DNA of 64,000 nt from assembly GCA_000310025.1 (NCBI GenBank), contig FN649729.1, forward strand, positions 4,347,216-4,411,215, in the 5' to 3' direction. Source of the stretch: Ectocarpus siliculosus. Lineage: Eukaryota > Sar > Phaeophyceae > Ectocarpales > Ectocarpaceae. Shown piece by piece: positions 22,796-33,200 of this stretch. The position numbers and the translations under genes are program-made. The notes under the pieces are model-generated. The model was not told where the DNA came from and made no database searches. It worked only from the letters and a program-made list of their open reading frames with translations. The number at the start of each line of letters is the position of its first letter. Positions within the stretch are counted from its first letter, which is position 1.

Positions 22796-24233
22796 TGGGC
22801 CGCAACGAAGGGTCGAGGCCCGGACCCGGGTCCAAAAGACCCGGCGCGAGGACACAATCAGAAAAGACAGCAGCTCCAAGAGACATCGCACAGCAGGCGC
22901 GAGGCATGCAGTCGTGGCTGTCAGGAGGGTCGACCTCGAAGCGCCCACGAGTAGGTGGTGCTCAGGGTGGGGAGGGAAACAATGTGAGTTCAAATGAAGG
23001 TCAGGGCGTCGGGGAGAGCAGCACAGATGCCAGAAACGCTGCTGGTGGATCGCCCAACTGCAGCAGCAGCGGACCGGGTCATGAAGGAGCGCCACGACCC
23101 GCAGCACCACCTCAACAACAACCGCGAGGGTCGAGTAAAGGGAAGGGAAAGCTCGCCATGCTTCTTCGCAAGGGGGAGCAGCAGCCCCACCACCACCGCC
23201 GCCGCAACAAGGAGCTGGAGGGGTAGCAACAGCAGCAGAGCTGGCAGCAGCAGCAGACGCAGTCGTGGCGGCGACAGCAGTGGGCGCGAGTGCGTCAACA
23301 CCAGCAGCACAAGTTACCGGCGTACGTCAAGGCCGTGGAAGCCGCCAACCTGTGCGAGCGGGTGGGCGCGGGGAGGGGACTGGAGGAGCTGGAGTGCGCG
23401 GAGAACAGCAACCGAGAGGAGGAGCGGTTGGAGGTCACGGCGCCGGAGGAGGTGGCGGGGCAGGACCCCCCGAGGTGGAGGGGGGGGCAAGTGGTGCCGA
23501 TGACAGCGACCGGGTGTCGCCTGCGCAGCTCGCTTTCATCGACCAACTGAAGAAGACGATCGACAAGAACATCGTCCACCATGCCGGCGGTGTGAAAGCA
23601 CCAAAGGGAGGTCCAGGCGTGTTCCCGTTCGACAGTCTCTTCATCACTCCCAAGTGTGCTGCGATAGCAGAAAATCACAGGTATGTACAGACAGTAGGCG
23701 TCGTAACAGGGATGGATTATGTTTTTGGTACTGCCATACTGCCACGTACCGGCAGAGCCCACAACATGCCGTCCTCAACAAATTTGTGTTCTGCCACACC
23801 CTTGTAAAAAAATTATTGAAATTAATCTTGCAGCGTTGTTCCTCAGTGCTAATTCTTACGCTGTTTCAAACGCCGTTTGGTCTGGCTCTCACCATTTTGA
23901 TAGGTGCAGGACAACCGAAGGTTGATCCGTACTATCTCAAGACCGTGATCGATTGCATGCAAAGAAACCAACAATCATCAACAAATATCAAAACAGCCAG
24001 CTTGGGGTTCAGTTTCTCCTCGTTTTTCTTTTCTTCTTGTGTTTGTGGATCATCGTCACCCGCACCAACCCCCCGCCGCGTGCCCATCCGCTGGGCAATA
24101 ACGTCCTACGCGGCAAGGTATCAGCTTGTTGAATAGTTCTCTGCGGCCCCCCCCGCGCGCCTGATGGCTTGAACCCCAAGGGACCGCGCCGGGTGTTCAT
24201 GGAGCATGACGTGGCGTACATGATCGGCTTCCG
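22796..24233 (+). CDS. Unassigned gene or transposon-borne gene with a DUF6729-like zinc module
   Basis: From an ATG at 22796 (MGRNEGSRPGPGSKRPGART) a long Gly/Ser/Arg/Ala-rich low-complexity region runs to about 23500. Folded-looking pieces follow: VSPAQLAFIDQLKKTIDKN and FPFDSLFITPKCAAIAENHR ending at a GTATGT donor (23681); QPKVDPYYLKTV near 23920; and NPKGPRRVFMEHDVAYMIGF ending at a GTGAGC donor (24233). The last piece resembles the 'W/L-N-P-K-G-P-R-R-V' stretch I associate with DUF6729-type zinc-binding proteins, often found next to mobile genes in algae and fungi; that link is from memory and uncertain. A single clean splice model could not be completed, so this may be a decayed copy. 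Confidence 0.35.
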
Positions 24234-24873
24234 GTGAGCAATGCACAGATAGATGCCCCCCCCGTGCGCATCACACGTGCTCCGTTTTCTTGGCATCCAT
24301 ACGTGTGTAGCTGCATGTCTATGATAAAACTTGGCAATCAAACTGCCCGAGTTGATCCATCAGTAATTGAATACGCAATGACTGCGTGTGAGACGAAAAC
24401 ATTTCTGGGTGGGGGGATGAGGGCCGAACGAACATACCATTATTTGCAAGGTGCTAACTTTATGGAACCGAAGGACGTGACACGGGAAGGGGGTAAGAGG
24501 CAAGGGGGGGAGGGATGGCAGACAAACAACACGCAGGGAACAGACTGATGCCAAGTCAAGCACCGCAAAACAAGTCGTTGGTACGTCTGTGGGTGGTACA
24601 CCAGTCCTTCAAAGATGGTGCAAAGGATAAGACTTCTTGTTATGTCACACTACGTGGTGCATGTGTAGAACGACGTCGTGTCTATTTATCTGCATAAGAG
24701 TTTTCTGCCCCAAGGCCTCGTAGCTCAGTTTTGCGTACACCCTCTAGTTGTGGCATGCCCTGCGGGACAAACCGCTATTAACAAGAAGCAGTTCAACAAG
24801 AAGTGCCGAGCGCATGTAGCTCAACTCTACGCCGGCCTCATCCTGTAAATATTTGTTGTCGCATTCCCTACAG

Positions 24874-25603
24874 GACAAACCGCTACAAGCAGATTAAGAA
24901 CTTCGAGAAGCGCATCCTGGTGGCCACCGATCTCTTCGGCCGCGGCATCGACATCGAGAGCGTGAACATCGTGGTGAACTACGACTTCCCCGACGGCGAC
25001 GACGGCTCGGACCAGTACCTCCACCGTGTGGGCCGCGCAGGACGGTGAGAATAGAACCGGCTTCTTTTTTGTTTTCAGCAGGGAGTCTGGATCGGACCTT
25101 GTCTGTGAGAGTAAGCCGCAATGGACGGCCGGGAGTGGCATATATTAAATAATGAAATCAGTAGCACAGGGCCAGCGTGGTCCTAGTTGTAGTACGCGTT
25201 TTTCGAACGGCACCAATGGTGTGTGTAGGTGTGGCATCAGTTTTTCTTCAAGCCGATGTTGACTGCCGCAAGGCCGTGACACATGCGTCTTTTTTTTTTC
25301 TCCTCATTTATCGAAGTGTGTATACTGCCAACAGCTTGCAGTACCGATCAGGCCGATGTTTGTCGCTGTATCTTTTGCGCTCAACAATTCGTTGTTCTAT
25401 CTGTATCACGCAAACACTCGCTCTCTCTGTGTGTCTCCCTCTTTCCGTTCGACAGATTCGGCACCAAGGGCCTGTCTATTTCGTTCGTATCGACGGAGTC
25501 TGACGCCAAGAAGCTGGAGGAAGTGCAGTCCCGCTTCGAGGTGGACATCCCCGAGCTGCCGGACACGATCGAGACAAGCACGTACATGCAAGCAGCAACT
25601 TAA
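24874..25603 (+). CDS. UAP56/DDX39/Sub2 DEAD-box helicase, C-terminal exons only
   Basis: mRNA splicing and export helicase of the TREX complex. Two exons, 24874-25044 and 25456-25603 (TAA), join in phase as ...[18 protein letters not shown]. They carry helicase motif V ([18 protein letters not shown]), motif VI ([10 protein letters not shown]) and the UAP56-specific tail ([16 protein letters not shown] ending YMQAAT). The first codon is split, so at least one upstream exon is needed, yet motifs Q, I, II (DECD), III and IV are absent from the 2 kb upstream. Either the 5' exons lie beyond the gene at 22.8-24.2 kb through a long intron, or this is a truncated duplicate. At 24748-24785 there is a degraded copy of the exon's 5' edge (GGGACAAACCGCTA). 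Family assignment is strong; functional status is open. Confidence 0.8.
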
Positions 25604-25890
25604 AATTTTACAACATGATCATAAAATGTTTTTAGAAAAACTGGGTTAAGAACCGCGTGCAGGGAAGGATGGGCCACAAAGAACGGCGACACAGAGAAAC
25701 GGTGCCGGCTCGGTCGAAACGGCAGATGGTGGGGGTGGGTAGCGGCCTTGTAGTGGTTTTCGATTGCTCTGTTGTCGGAGGGAGTGCTTCTAGACGAATG
25801 ATGCTGTACCGGTGTAGTGTCTGTGGCCGCAGCAGTATGTACCAGCAACCACCGAGCACGAGCAAAAGCCCATCGCTCAATGAAAAGTCT
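25604..25890. other. 3' flank between convergent frames
   Basis: This short interval holds the helicase 3' UTR and the probable 3' flank of the minus-strand frame that follows. No distinct signal was seen. Confidence 0.4.
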
Positions 25891-26343
25891 CTAGTTGAAC
25901 ATGGAGTAAGAACCAGGGAGACCGGGAGAGGGGGGAGAGGGGGGAGATGGGAATGCCTCTTGAACTCCTGAAACGATAGGCGTGGGCTTGTACTGCTGAC
26001 GAGGACGGGGCGGCCTGGCATTCTTGTGTTGCAGAGGTTTTTCCGTTCTTCTTTGTAGTTGCCAGCTGTTTTTTGTCATGTTTTCCAGAAGGCGACACGG
26101 TTGGGTTAGTCTCTCCGAGCAGAAGGCAGACGGTGGTCTCGAAATCTCTGGCCGAGCGTGCAGAAATGACGGGAAGGTCGCTGCTTCTGTATCGTGTTCA
26201 AGTATCTCGTCTGGTATCGTGTATTGTAGCAAGTAGTGGCGTGCTCCATCTTTGTTGAGTTGTGGCTGCTGACAACAGCAACGCCAGAGGGATAAAAAAG
26301 CAATATTATAGTGTATGCGGAGATCGCCAATCGAAAAGGGCAC
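25891..26343 (-). CDS. Hypothetical 150-aa frame with proline-rich tail
   Basis: An uninterrupted minus-strand frame ends in a disordered Pro/Ser tail (ARPPRPRQQYKPTPIVSG, then repeated PSPPSPP, ending SYSMFN). Upstream it contains HYLLQYTIPDEILEHDTE. No domain is recognised, and the N-terminal ~25 residues look non-coding, so a splice acceptor within the frame is likely. It converges on the helicase 3' end. It may be the last exon of an unknown gene or a chance frame. Confidence 0.3.
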   Translation of the reverse strand: MPFSIGDLRIHYNIAFLSLWRCCCQQPQLNKDGARHYLLQYTIPDEILEHDTEAATFPSFLHARPEISRPPSAFCSERLTQPCRLLENMTKNSWQLQRRTEKPLQHKNARPPRPRQQYKPTPIVSGVQEAFPSPPSPPSPGLPGSYSMFN

Positions 26344-27204
26344 ACAAGGCGGAGGCTTTGCGTCTCTACACGGTTATTATTATGCGTTCTCAGCCGCAGA
26401 ACTGCTTACGGTGGGGGGGGCGGTTTGTCCCTGTTTAGCGCCATGCCCTGTTTAGTGACCACAAAACCACGTCGCACCGCCGCACCCCCGGTAGTATAAC
26501 CGCAATATAACTGGTAGTTCGGTTTAACGAACTGCCTTAAATAGCGGCAACATCTCGTCGTGACACTGCTGTAGGTGGGGGCCGCTACACTTGGCCCCCC
26601 ACTACTTACTTGCTGCTGCTGTATTTCGTATTTTCAACGTCTCCCAGCGAAATTTTGCTGCATGCTGCAACAACCTGTGGTGCACCCCGACACGATGAAA
26701 GCAAGACGGAGGGGGTGGAAAGTCAAAGTATAACATCTCTTTGCACGCAAAGTAGAGCGCACGAGCGCATGCACGCTGAGTACGGCTGTGGGACTTCGAC
26801 TTCAAAAATATCTCCGGCGGGGGGTTACATACAAGGGTCCATTTCCGAACACAACGTCTCACGTCTGTCTCTATTGTTGTGTGAAGTGTGAGCATATACG
26901 AGAAAAACGCCCCGACCTCTGCTCAGCACCTTCTAAAATTCATGTACTGCTGACTGGTCCGGTGGTGAGAGGTACCTGTACCACTTGCGGTGGTAGGGTC
27001 CGAGTCCCCGCAGATCGGACAATTGTAGAGGGAAGCACACGGGGTAGGGATACCACGCAATGATTCTGCGGCTTTCGCAAAAAAAAATATAATAGCCCAG
27101 ATTGTCCCTACCTATGGTTTCTGAGCCGTTTGCAGAGATGAGATGCGCTAAAGACGTTCCTGTTCTTTGCAGGCTGCTGGTCTGTGGTTGCTTCTTTCCG
27201 CACG
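26344..27204. other. Spacer, no gene recognised
   Basis: Frames on both strands lack recognisable content. It probably includes the promoter of the membrane-protein gene starting at 27205. Confidence 0.3.
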
Positions 27205-28794
27205 ATGTCCTCCGTAGATTCTGAGCGCCGTTCCCTAAAACCTTCACCTTCCCAACGAGTATCCTCACCGCCTTCCTCACCTATGAGATCACCTCATAGA
27301 TCGGCCAGTGGTCGGTAAGTCGATTTTTTGAACTGATTCGCTTTGCCTTGACGACGTTTACATTTATAGTCTCGGCTTTAGAGAAGTAGGCCAAGTCTTC
27401 CCTGAACCACGTCGGGACGCTGGATGTGGTGTGTCGACGAGAAATGATTGGGGTCGAAAACAATCGGTTGATGCTTATTTCCGGTGTAAGGTACAACAAC
27501 TGCTGTCGGCGTGATTGTATGCCGCCTAATACCACCCCCAATGGTATCTTACAAACGCCCGCCGTCAGGTCCACCAGGGATCTACAGCAGTATAAGTAGA
27601 GCTTTAGGGTTAAAACACGGGGAGGTGTAATATGTTCTGCGCAAAAGCTGGGATGAACTGGTGAAATGCTATCATAGGTGTAACATTTAATTTTCACGTA
27701 AGCAATTTAGTGTTCCAAGACTCCCGGAGGGTCCCAGCCCATGTCCATGAGAGACCAGCCAAGAGAGAGCCAAATGCACCCGAGCAAAATGCAAACAACG
27801 ACGACGAAGTGCGCATGACTGAAGATGAAAAATAGTACTTTTTGCCATTTCACCAGTTACACGAACACCGTTGGATGCTGCTGCACTTGCTGTCTGGGGT
27901 GTGCTTGGTGATGCGCGAGGCAGGCAGGGTAAAGCACGACTAGCAACGCACGAATGAAGAAGAGTTGTTTTTTGGACGTGAAAAAGCGTGTCGGTCTCTG
28001 GTCAGTATATACCTCTGTGTATCATCAGTACCGGTCCAACTGACGCGAATGCCTTCCGTGATCACAGGCCAAATGCTACCCAGTACATCCTAAAAGGTAC
28101 GTATGAAACTATTTAAAAACCAAAGGACAACAAATAAGGACCCAGGACATCACTAACGCGATGAGAGCACAATCCATCCGAAACAGAAAGGTCACAGCCA
28201 GACAACAGGCAGGCGTCACAGGTGACATATCGGGCAAAGGAGAAGTATACACACAAAAATAAGATAGAGTCCATCGCTCCGGCTCGGTACGAGATGCCGA
28301 ACAAACACCAAACGAGAAATATCAATCAAGACAACACAACAATAAGAATGCCTCTGTCCTTGTGCTCTACGAGCCGGGGGCATATTCACTGCCCGGGCTA
28401 TACACCTGTCATGCCATTCTACGCGTATGTGCACGCACTAAATGGCGGGCGTGCTTTTATTGCTTTCCCTCCGCAGACGATTTGCGTATGTACGTAGTAT
28501 TCACCTTATCTTGCCTGCCAAAACTTCACCAGCAGCACGCACACAAACGTCAAGTATTACGTATTAGAACTCCACCGAAGCAATCGAAAGCCTCCCTAGC
28601 AGAAGGTGCTCAAGAAGTACTGTACCGCGACAGATCCTTGCAAGAGTCAGATCGCAACCTGTCTATCTGTTGCACTGGCTCTTTGGACCCTTGTTTATGT
28701 CCTGAAGCGCACAAAAAATATGATACCAAGTATTACGTATGATCAGCGCCCTATGGAACCACTGAAAAGCTTCGCGAGCATCAATGGTTACTGA
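27205..28794 (+). CDS. Small single-pass membrane protein, three exons
   Basis: Three short exons join with matching phases: 27205-27314 (GTAAGT donor), 28029-28096 (GTACGT donor) and 28634-28794 (TGA), giving 112 aa. The N-terminus is Ser/Pro/Arg-rich (MSSVDSERRSLKPSPSQR, then SSPPSSPMRSPHRSAS) and likely a disordered, phosphorylatable cytosolic tail. After a polar middle (NAFRDHRPNATQYILKD) comes one hydrophobic segment (IATCLSVALALWTLVYVL), followed by KRTKN and a 25-residue polar C-terminus. By positive-inside logic the KR-flanked side is cytosolic; the topology is a guess. No family is recognised. The phase agreement 2/1 then 1/2 across two introns, with good donors, is the main evidence that it is real. 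It lies upstream of the 96-aa gene/kinase pair. Confidence 0.55.
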
Positions 28795-29604
28795 AGAATA
28801 CCTGACGCGATAGCACCAAAGTTTATTGTTGAGGTATGGCTCTGTGCTGCAGCAGCGGTGCCTCTGCTCATGGATACTCGCAACCGCTCCTTCGAAGTTT
28901 CGCAAATAGAAAACGGGCTGTACGTGCCACCAAACGTTTGATGCTTTTACCTGAAGTGAACACAGCAAAGGAACGCGCCTTAAGTTCTACGTCGGGACGT
29001 GGGTGTCAAGTCAAGCCTTCCGCGACTGACGCAAGATGACATGCCCGCAAAGGGTTGTGTCTTGTTGATGGGCAAAATTAGGGCTTGTATTCCGTTCTAA
29101 ACATCGCGCACGAAATTTGGAGCCAGCTCGAGCGGACAACTTAGCCGGCGAAACCTCATGTACTTCCGTTTACGCACAACGAACCAGATGTTGGTTGGGT
29201 GATTTTTGTCGTGCGATTTACAGATTTCCTTTTTGGATCAGAATTTGAGTCCGAAACTATTCCACAAGCAGAGCCAAGAGCGCGCGCTCCCAAGAAACTA
29301 CATGATCAACGCTGTTGGTGCATACTTGTTTTGTCTACAGCAGCAGTGTATCAGTGTGCCCGCTGCGAAGTGTAAATGAGCAAAGGTGCTGTTGTATATT
29401 GCGGTGAAAGGAGAGTCAGTGAATGGAATCAGCCAAATGTGGGGATGAACAGCCCAAGAAGCATTTTTTTCTCCGTGCACATTGTATGTAGAGTTCCAAC
29501 TCCCGGGCGGCAACTGATGTGCGCCCGATAACCACAAGAAGAGGCGACGCCGCGAGCTTTGAAGAGTCAAGATGAGTAAGGTTGTGGGAGCATATGCGAT
29601 GTGA
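28795..29604. other. Spacer between convergent small genes
   Basis: The 112-aa membrane-protein gene (+) and the 96-aa gene (-) converge here. No exon, RNA gene or repeat was recognised. Confidence 0.35.
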
Positions 29605-30074
29605 TCAGCTTTCTCCGGCTACTTGTCGTTGGTAGCGGGAGACCTGTTTGAATGAGCACGCTGGCCATTTTTCCTTTTGGTGGTTTTTGATGGGCTCCGG
29701 TATTGGTTCGCCAGACCTCGTCGTCGCGGAACGCGTTCCCGCGAGATAGAGCCAGTCCCCGCGACTTTGGACCTCGAGAACATACCACTGATGCCTGGCG
29801 GTTCTCGGGCATACGCGGTAATGTACCTGAGAAGGAAGCGTGAGCAAAGGCTCGCTGCCGCCAGAGAAAAGATGCGCTGAAGCACAAACACATCGAAATG
29901 ATACACATACAATCGTAGGAGCAATGAAGCCGCCGAGCATCACATGTTGCTGAAGAAGACGTGACTTTACAGCACCGAAGGTGTAGGCGGTGAGCGCTCT
30001 TACACTTGTAGATCCTCCTGCACTCTCTTAAACCTGCCCGGCGATGGTCTTCCTCGTTTAGCGGGTGGTGACAT
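29605..30074 (-). CDS. Small hydrophilic protein, 96 aa, two exons, divergent to the CDK gene
   Basis: Exon 1 (30074-30006) starts MSPPAKRGRPSPGRFKRVQE and ends at a GTGTAA donor. Exon 2 (29826-29605) follows a strong acceptor with a pyrimidine tract and runs to TGA. Both are phase 0, giving 96 aa. The N-terminus is basic and resembles an AT-hook or nuclear-localisation-like stretch (KRGRPSP). Exon 2 is Trp/Tyr-rich at first (HQWYVLEVQSRGDWLYLAG) and then polar. No family is recognised. A plus-strand frame at 29677-29880 over exon 2 is treated as the shadow because the minus model has consistent splice sites and phase. The start lies about 160 bp from the first kinase exon on the other strand, suggesting a shared promoter. 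Confidence 0.5.
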
Positions 30075-30235
30075 CTCGATCACGATCACCCAGGCAGTGA
30101 GCGAAAACGACAGTCCGGCAGGAAATAAAGAAAGGCCAAAGCTGCAATACCTGCCGCAAGCGTGACCTGTACGCAATCCACTTGCTTGGATCTTCGAACG
30201 TGACCTCACGTTTGCTCCGAACTGCCATTAATCAG
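30075..30235. promoter_or_regulatory. Possible bidirectional promoter between the 96-aa gene and the kinase
   Basis: About 160 bp separate the minus-strand ATG at 30074 from the first recognised plus-strand kinase exon. No TATA box stands out. If the kinase has an upstream 5' exon, the true promoter lies elsewhere, so this rests on gene layout only. Confidence 0.3.
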
Positions 30236-33200
30236 CACCGGGTTGAGCGCCGCTCAGTTGGAGGCGGAAGGAGATACTGCTAACGGGGATAAGCCAAGGC
30301 CACCATCGAAAAAGCCGAAAGCGAACCACTGGGCTAGAGACGTGAGCGCGTACGACATTCTTGAGCCGATCGGAGAGGGCACCTACGGCAAGGTGCTATC
30401 GCCTGGATGTCCGAGTGTCGGTGATCACAGTATCGTGCTGCACCGCGTGGTAGTACTTTAAACCGTGGGCAGCAGAAATAGGTCGGGCGTGAGGTCTTCG
30501 TGGCGTCGTACCTCGTATGGTACAGCATCGTAAGTCACTACACTCGCGAACACTGCACCGGCTCACCGTCGCTTGCACGTTGTTGCCTCTTTTGCATTTC
30601 CGTACAATATACCAGGTATGGAAAGCGAAAGAGCCGGGCTGCGACATCGTCGTCGCATTGAAGATGATCAAGGCTACCGATAAAGAAGGCAACTCTTGCG
30701 ATGTAAGTATTACCGGGAGAGCTATGGCACAACGGTGTGCGCCATGTTGCATTACTGTGGTCAGCTGGATCCTTAATTGTTCGACTGCATTCTTGGTGCT
30801 CACTCTCGCCCCCCCCGGATGGCAAGCGACAAGTACAGCACCGGTTCTCTGTTGGTTTCAATGCAAGGATCTTGACCTTCTCCACTTTTTTTTTGTTGGC
30901 GCTTGGACAGGGCGGATTTCCCATCACTTCCATCCGGGAAATCCGTATTTTGCGAACCCTCACGCATGACAACATCGTGGAACTTCTGGAGGTGGTCACG
31001 GATTCGCACGGCAAAGTTGAAGATGGCAAGGTACGGGTGACACATTGACCCTAAGGAACGTCCTGGATGTTGTTTCCAAAGTATACTGAGGGTTCTACTA
31101 TCCCCGCTTCATCGTCGATATATCTTGCATGCGACTTCAGATCATCCCGAAAGCAGGCATGGTCTTAAGATGGAGGGGACGATAGCCCACCTTCCCCGGG
31201 GTAAATCGAGGCGTCTTGTGTGCATGTACCTCAATCGACGCGCCTCCCGCAAGAGTGGCAGCGGCAATACAAAAGAAGGCGCATACAGGACGGCGGGCAA
31301 GCCGTGGCAAGCTGTGGTACTTTACCAATATTTATATCAAGTTGTGAGATTGTTAAACTTCTTCGCGAAGCTGGTGACTCCAAAATACTATAGCGGCCGG
31401 TAGGCTTGTATTTCGGGGGTGCATGTGTGCGTTGCCCGGAACCATGACGTACTTTTGAGATCAGCGGCAGAGGCTGGGAAACGAATGCCGTTTTTATTGC
31501 GTTTGTATACTTCACAGAGCTGCGTGCACCTCCCCAGACCCTTCGCTCTAGGCGTGACCTATCGTGAGTGAATTTAGCATTGGCGCTAATCTTGTCTCCA
31601 GCTGTGCTTTTGTGATGCTTCGCCTTGGTCAATGGCAGACACTTTTTTCTTGCACGTCGGTCCCGCATACAGTTTCACCAAACGCAGATGACATGCTCGA
31701 CAGAATGCATACAGATACCAGCTTGCCTCAAGGTCGTAGTGCACAAATGTGTTGTGCCAAATTTGGGAGAGAAGGGGTGACACGGAGTGTGACCTGTACC
31801 CCCCCAACGGAGATCAAACCGAGACCCGCTCTGATTGAAATCGTCCGTCACGCAGAGAATCCCGTAAAAGCGAGCGTCCCTTCAGCGGGAACGACCGTAG
31901 CTCTCTGTTGTCTCCACCAAACCGTGTACCCAAGGAAACAAGGCTCGGCAGTTTTTTCTGGCACAATTTCAGGCAACGGCTCGACTTCATACTGGATGCA
32001 AGCGTAAAATTGCGACAATGTTGATGCTGATCCCTGATATGTTTTACCCACAATGCACTTTAAGCAAGGTGACGTCTACATGGCGTTTGAGTATTTGGAG
32101 TACGACCTATGGGCTCTCGCAAATAGCTCCCAGGTAAAACTCACCGCCACTCACATCAAGACCTACATGAAGCAGATGCTGGACGCCATCGCCTACATGC
32201 ACACTAACAAGGTGGGTCTCTGAGTTTTTCATCGTTGATCGCTGTGGCAAAAGGGCATCATATCGGGTGTAGACGGGCCGGCCGATATGTGTAATAGAGT
32301 TACCACCGCCTGGTGTTATGTGTGGTGTGCCGATTGTACTTCCCGTTCACACCGCGGGGAGAACTCACCGTGCAATCTTTGATGCAGTAATTTTTAAGCT
32401 CTGTTAGTGACTCTTCCCATGTACGACGTTTTACGCCCTCTGATTGGTCGAGCGTTGGTTCCGGCGGTCGATATATCTCCAGCGCCCTCTCCCCATTCCG
32501 CGTTTCGACTACGCAGAGCAGCCGCATTTTAGCCCAGTGCGCGGCCGCTACGCCGTGCGTTGGCCGTGGGTGAGGGTGAGGGTTAGGGTTGGGTTGGGTC
32601 GGGTCGGCCACTGTGTGTTACACATCCCATGTGAGGAACCTATGTTCAACGTCCTGTTAGACCTAAATAGATCTCTTGTGATGCGTTCGATCTCTACTAT
32701 CCTTGCTCGCGAAAATTGAAGTAATTTTTCTTGTCGTTGTTTTTTCTCGTCCCCGGTGCGTTTCCCTCAATCCCGTGTACCTTTTCGATAAGATCGTTGT
32801 AGGTTCCGTTCTCACAGGCAGCGTCCCCTGCTCTGAGTTTGGAGACCTGTGACATACACAATATACATGGGATGTAACAGCGCTGCAGCAGCCCGTGTTT
32901 TCGTTGTTGAAGCTTGATAAGCTTCCCAGAGACACTCGCGATAACACGCAGCATCGCGCGTAACGTCGGTGTTTCCCAGAGCTGGGGGGAAGACAAAACA
33001 TGTTGTTCGATTGGAACGTGATTAGGCCTTTTTCTGTGGTCAGCATAAATAGCACTGGCCGACTGCTGGGCATAACAACATTTCAGCACATACAAAACTC
33101 AATCCACGTTTTGTTCCAAACATGCGTTTTGGTGGAACGATAGTACAAAGACCGCTGCATATGACCATAACAAACTTACGGACGGTTGGGTCTTGAAAAC

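Noticed and set aside
22990-23310. Leucine-rich minus-strand frame resembling a membrane protein
   Set aside because: It is the complement of a CAG/GCA-rich plus-strand low-complexity coding region; composition alone makes the Leu run.
26788-27063. Cys-rich frame that could pass for a zinc finger
   Set aside because: Cysteine spacing matches no known finger and there are no splice sites or neighbouring exons to support it.
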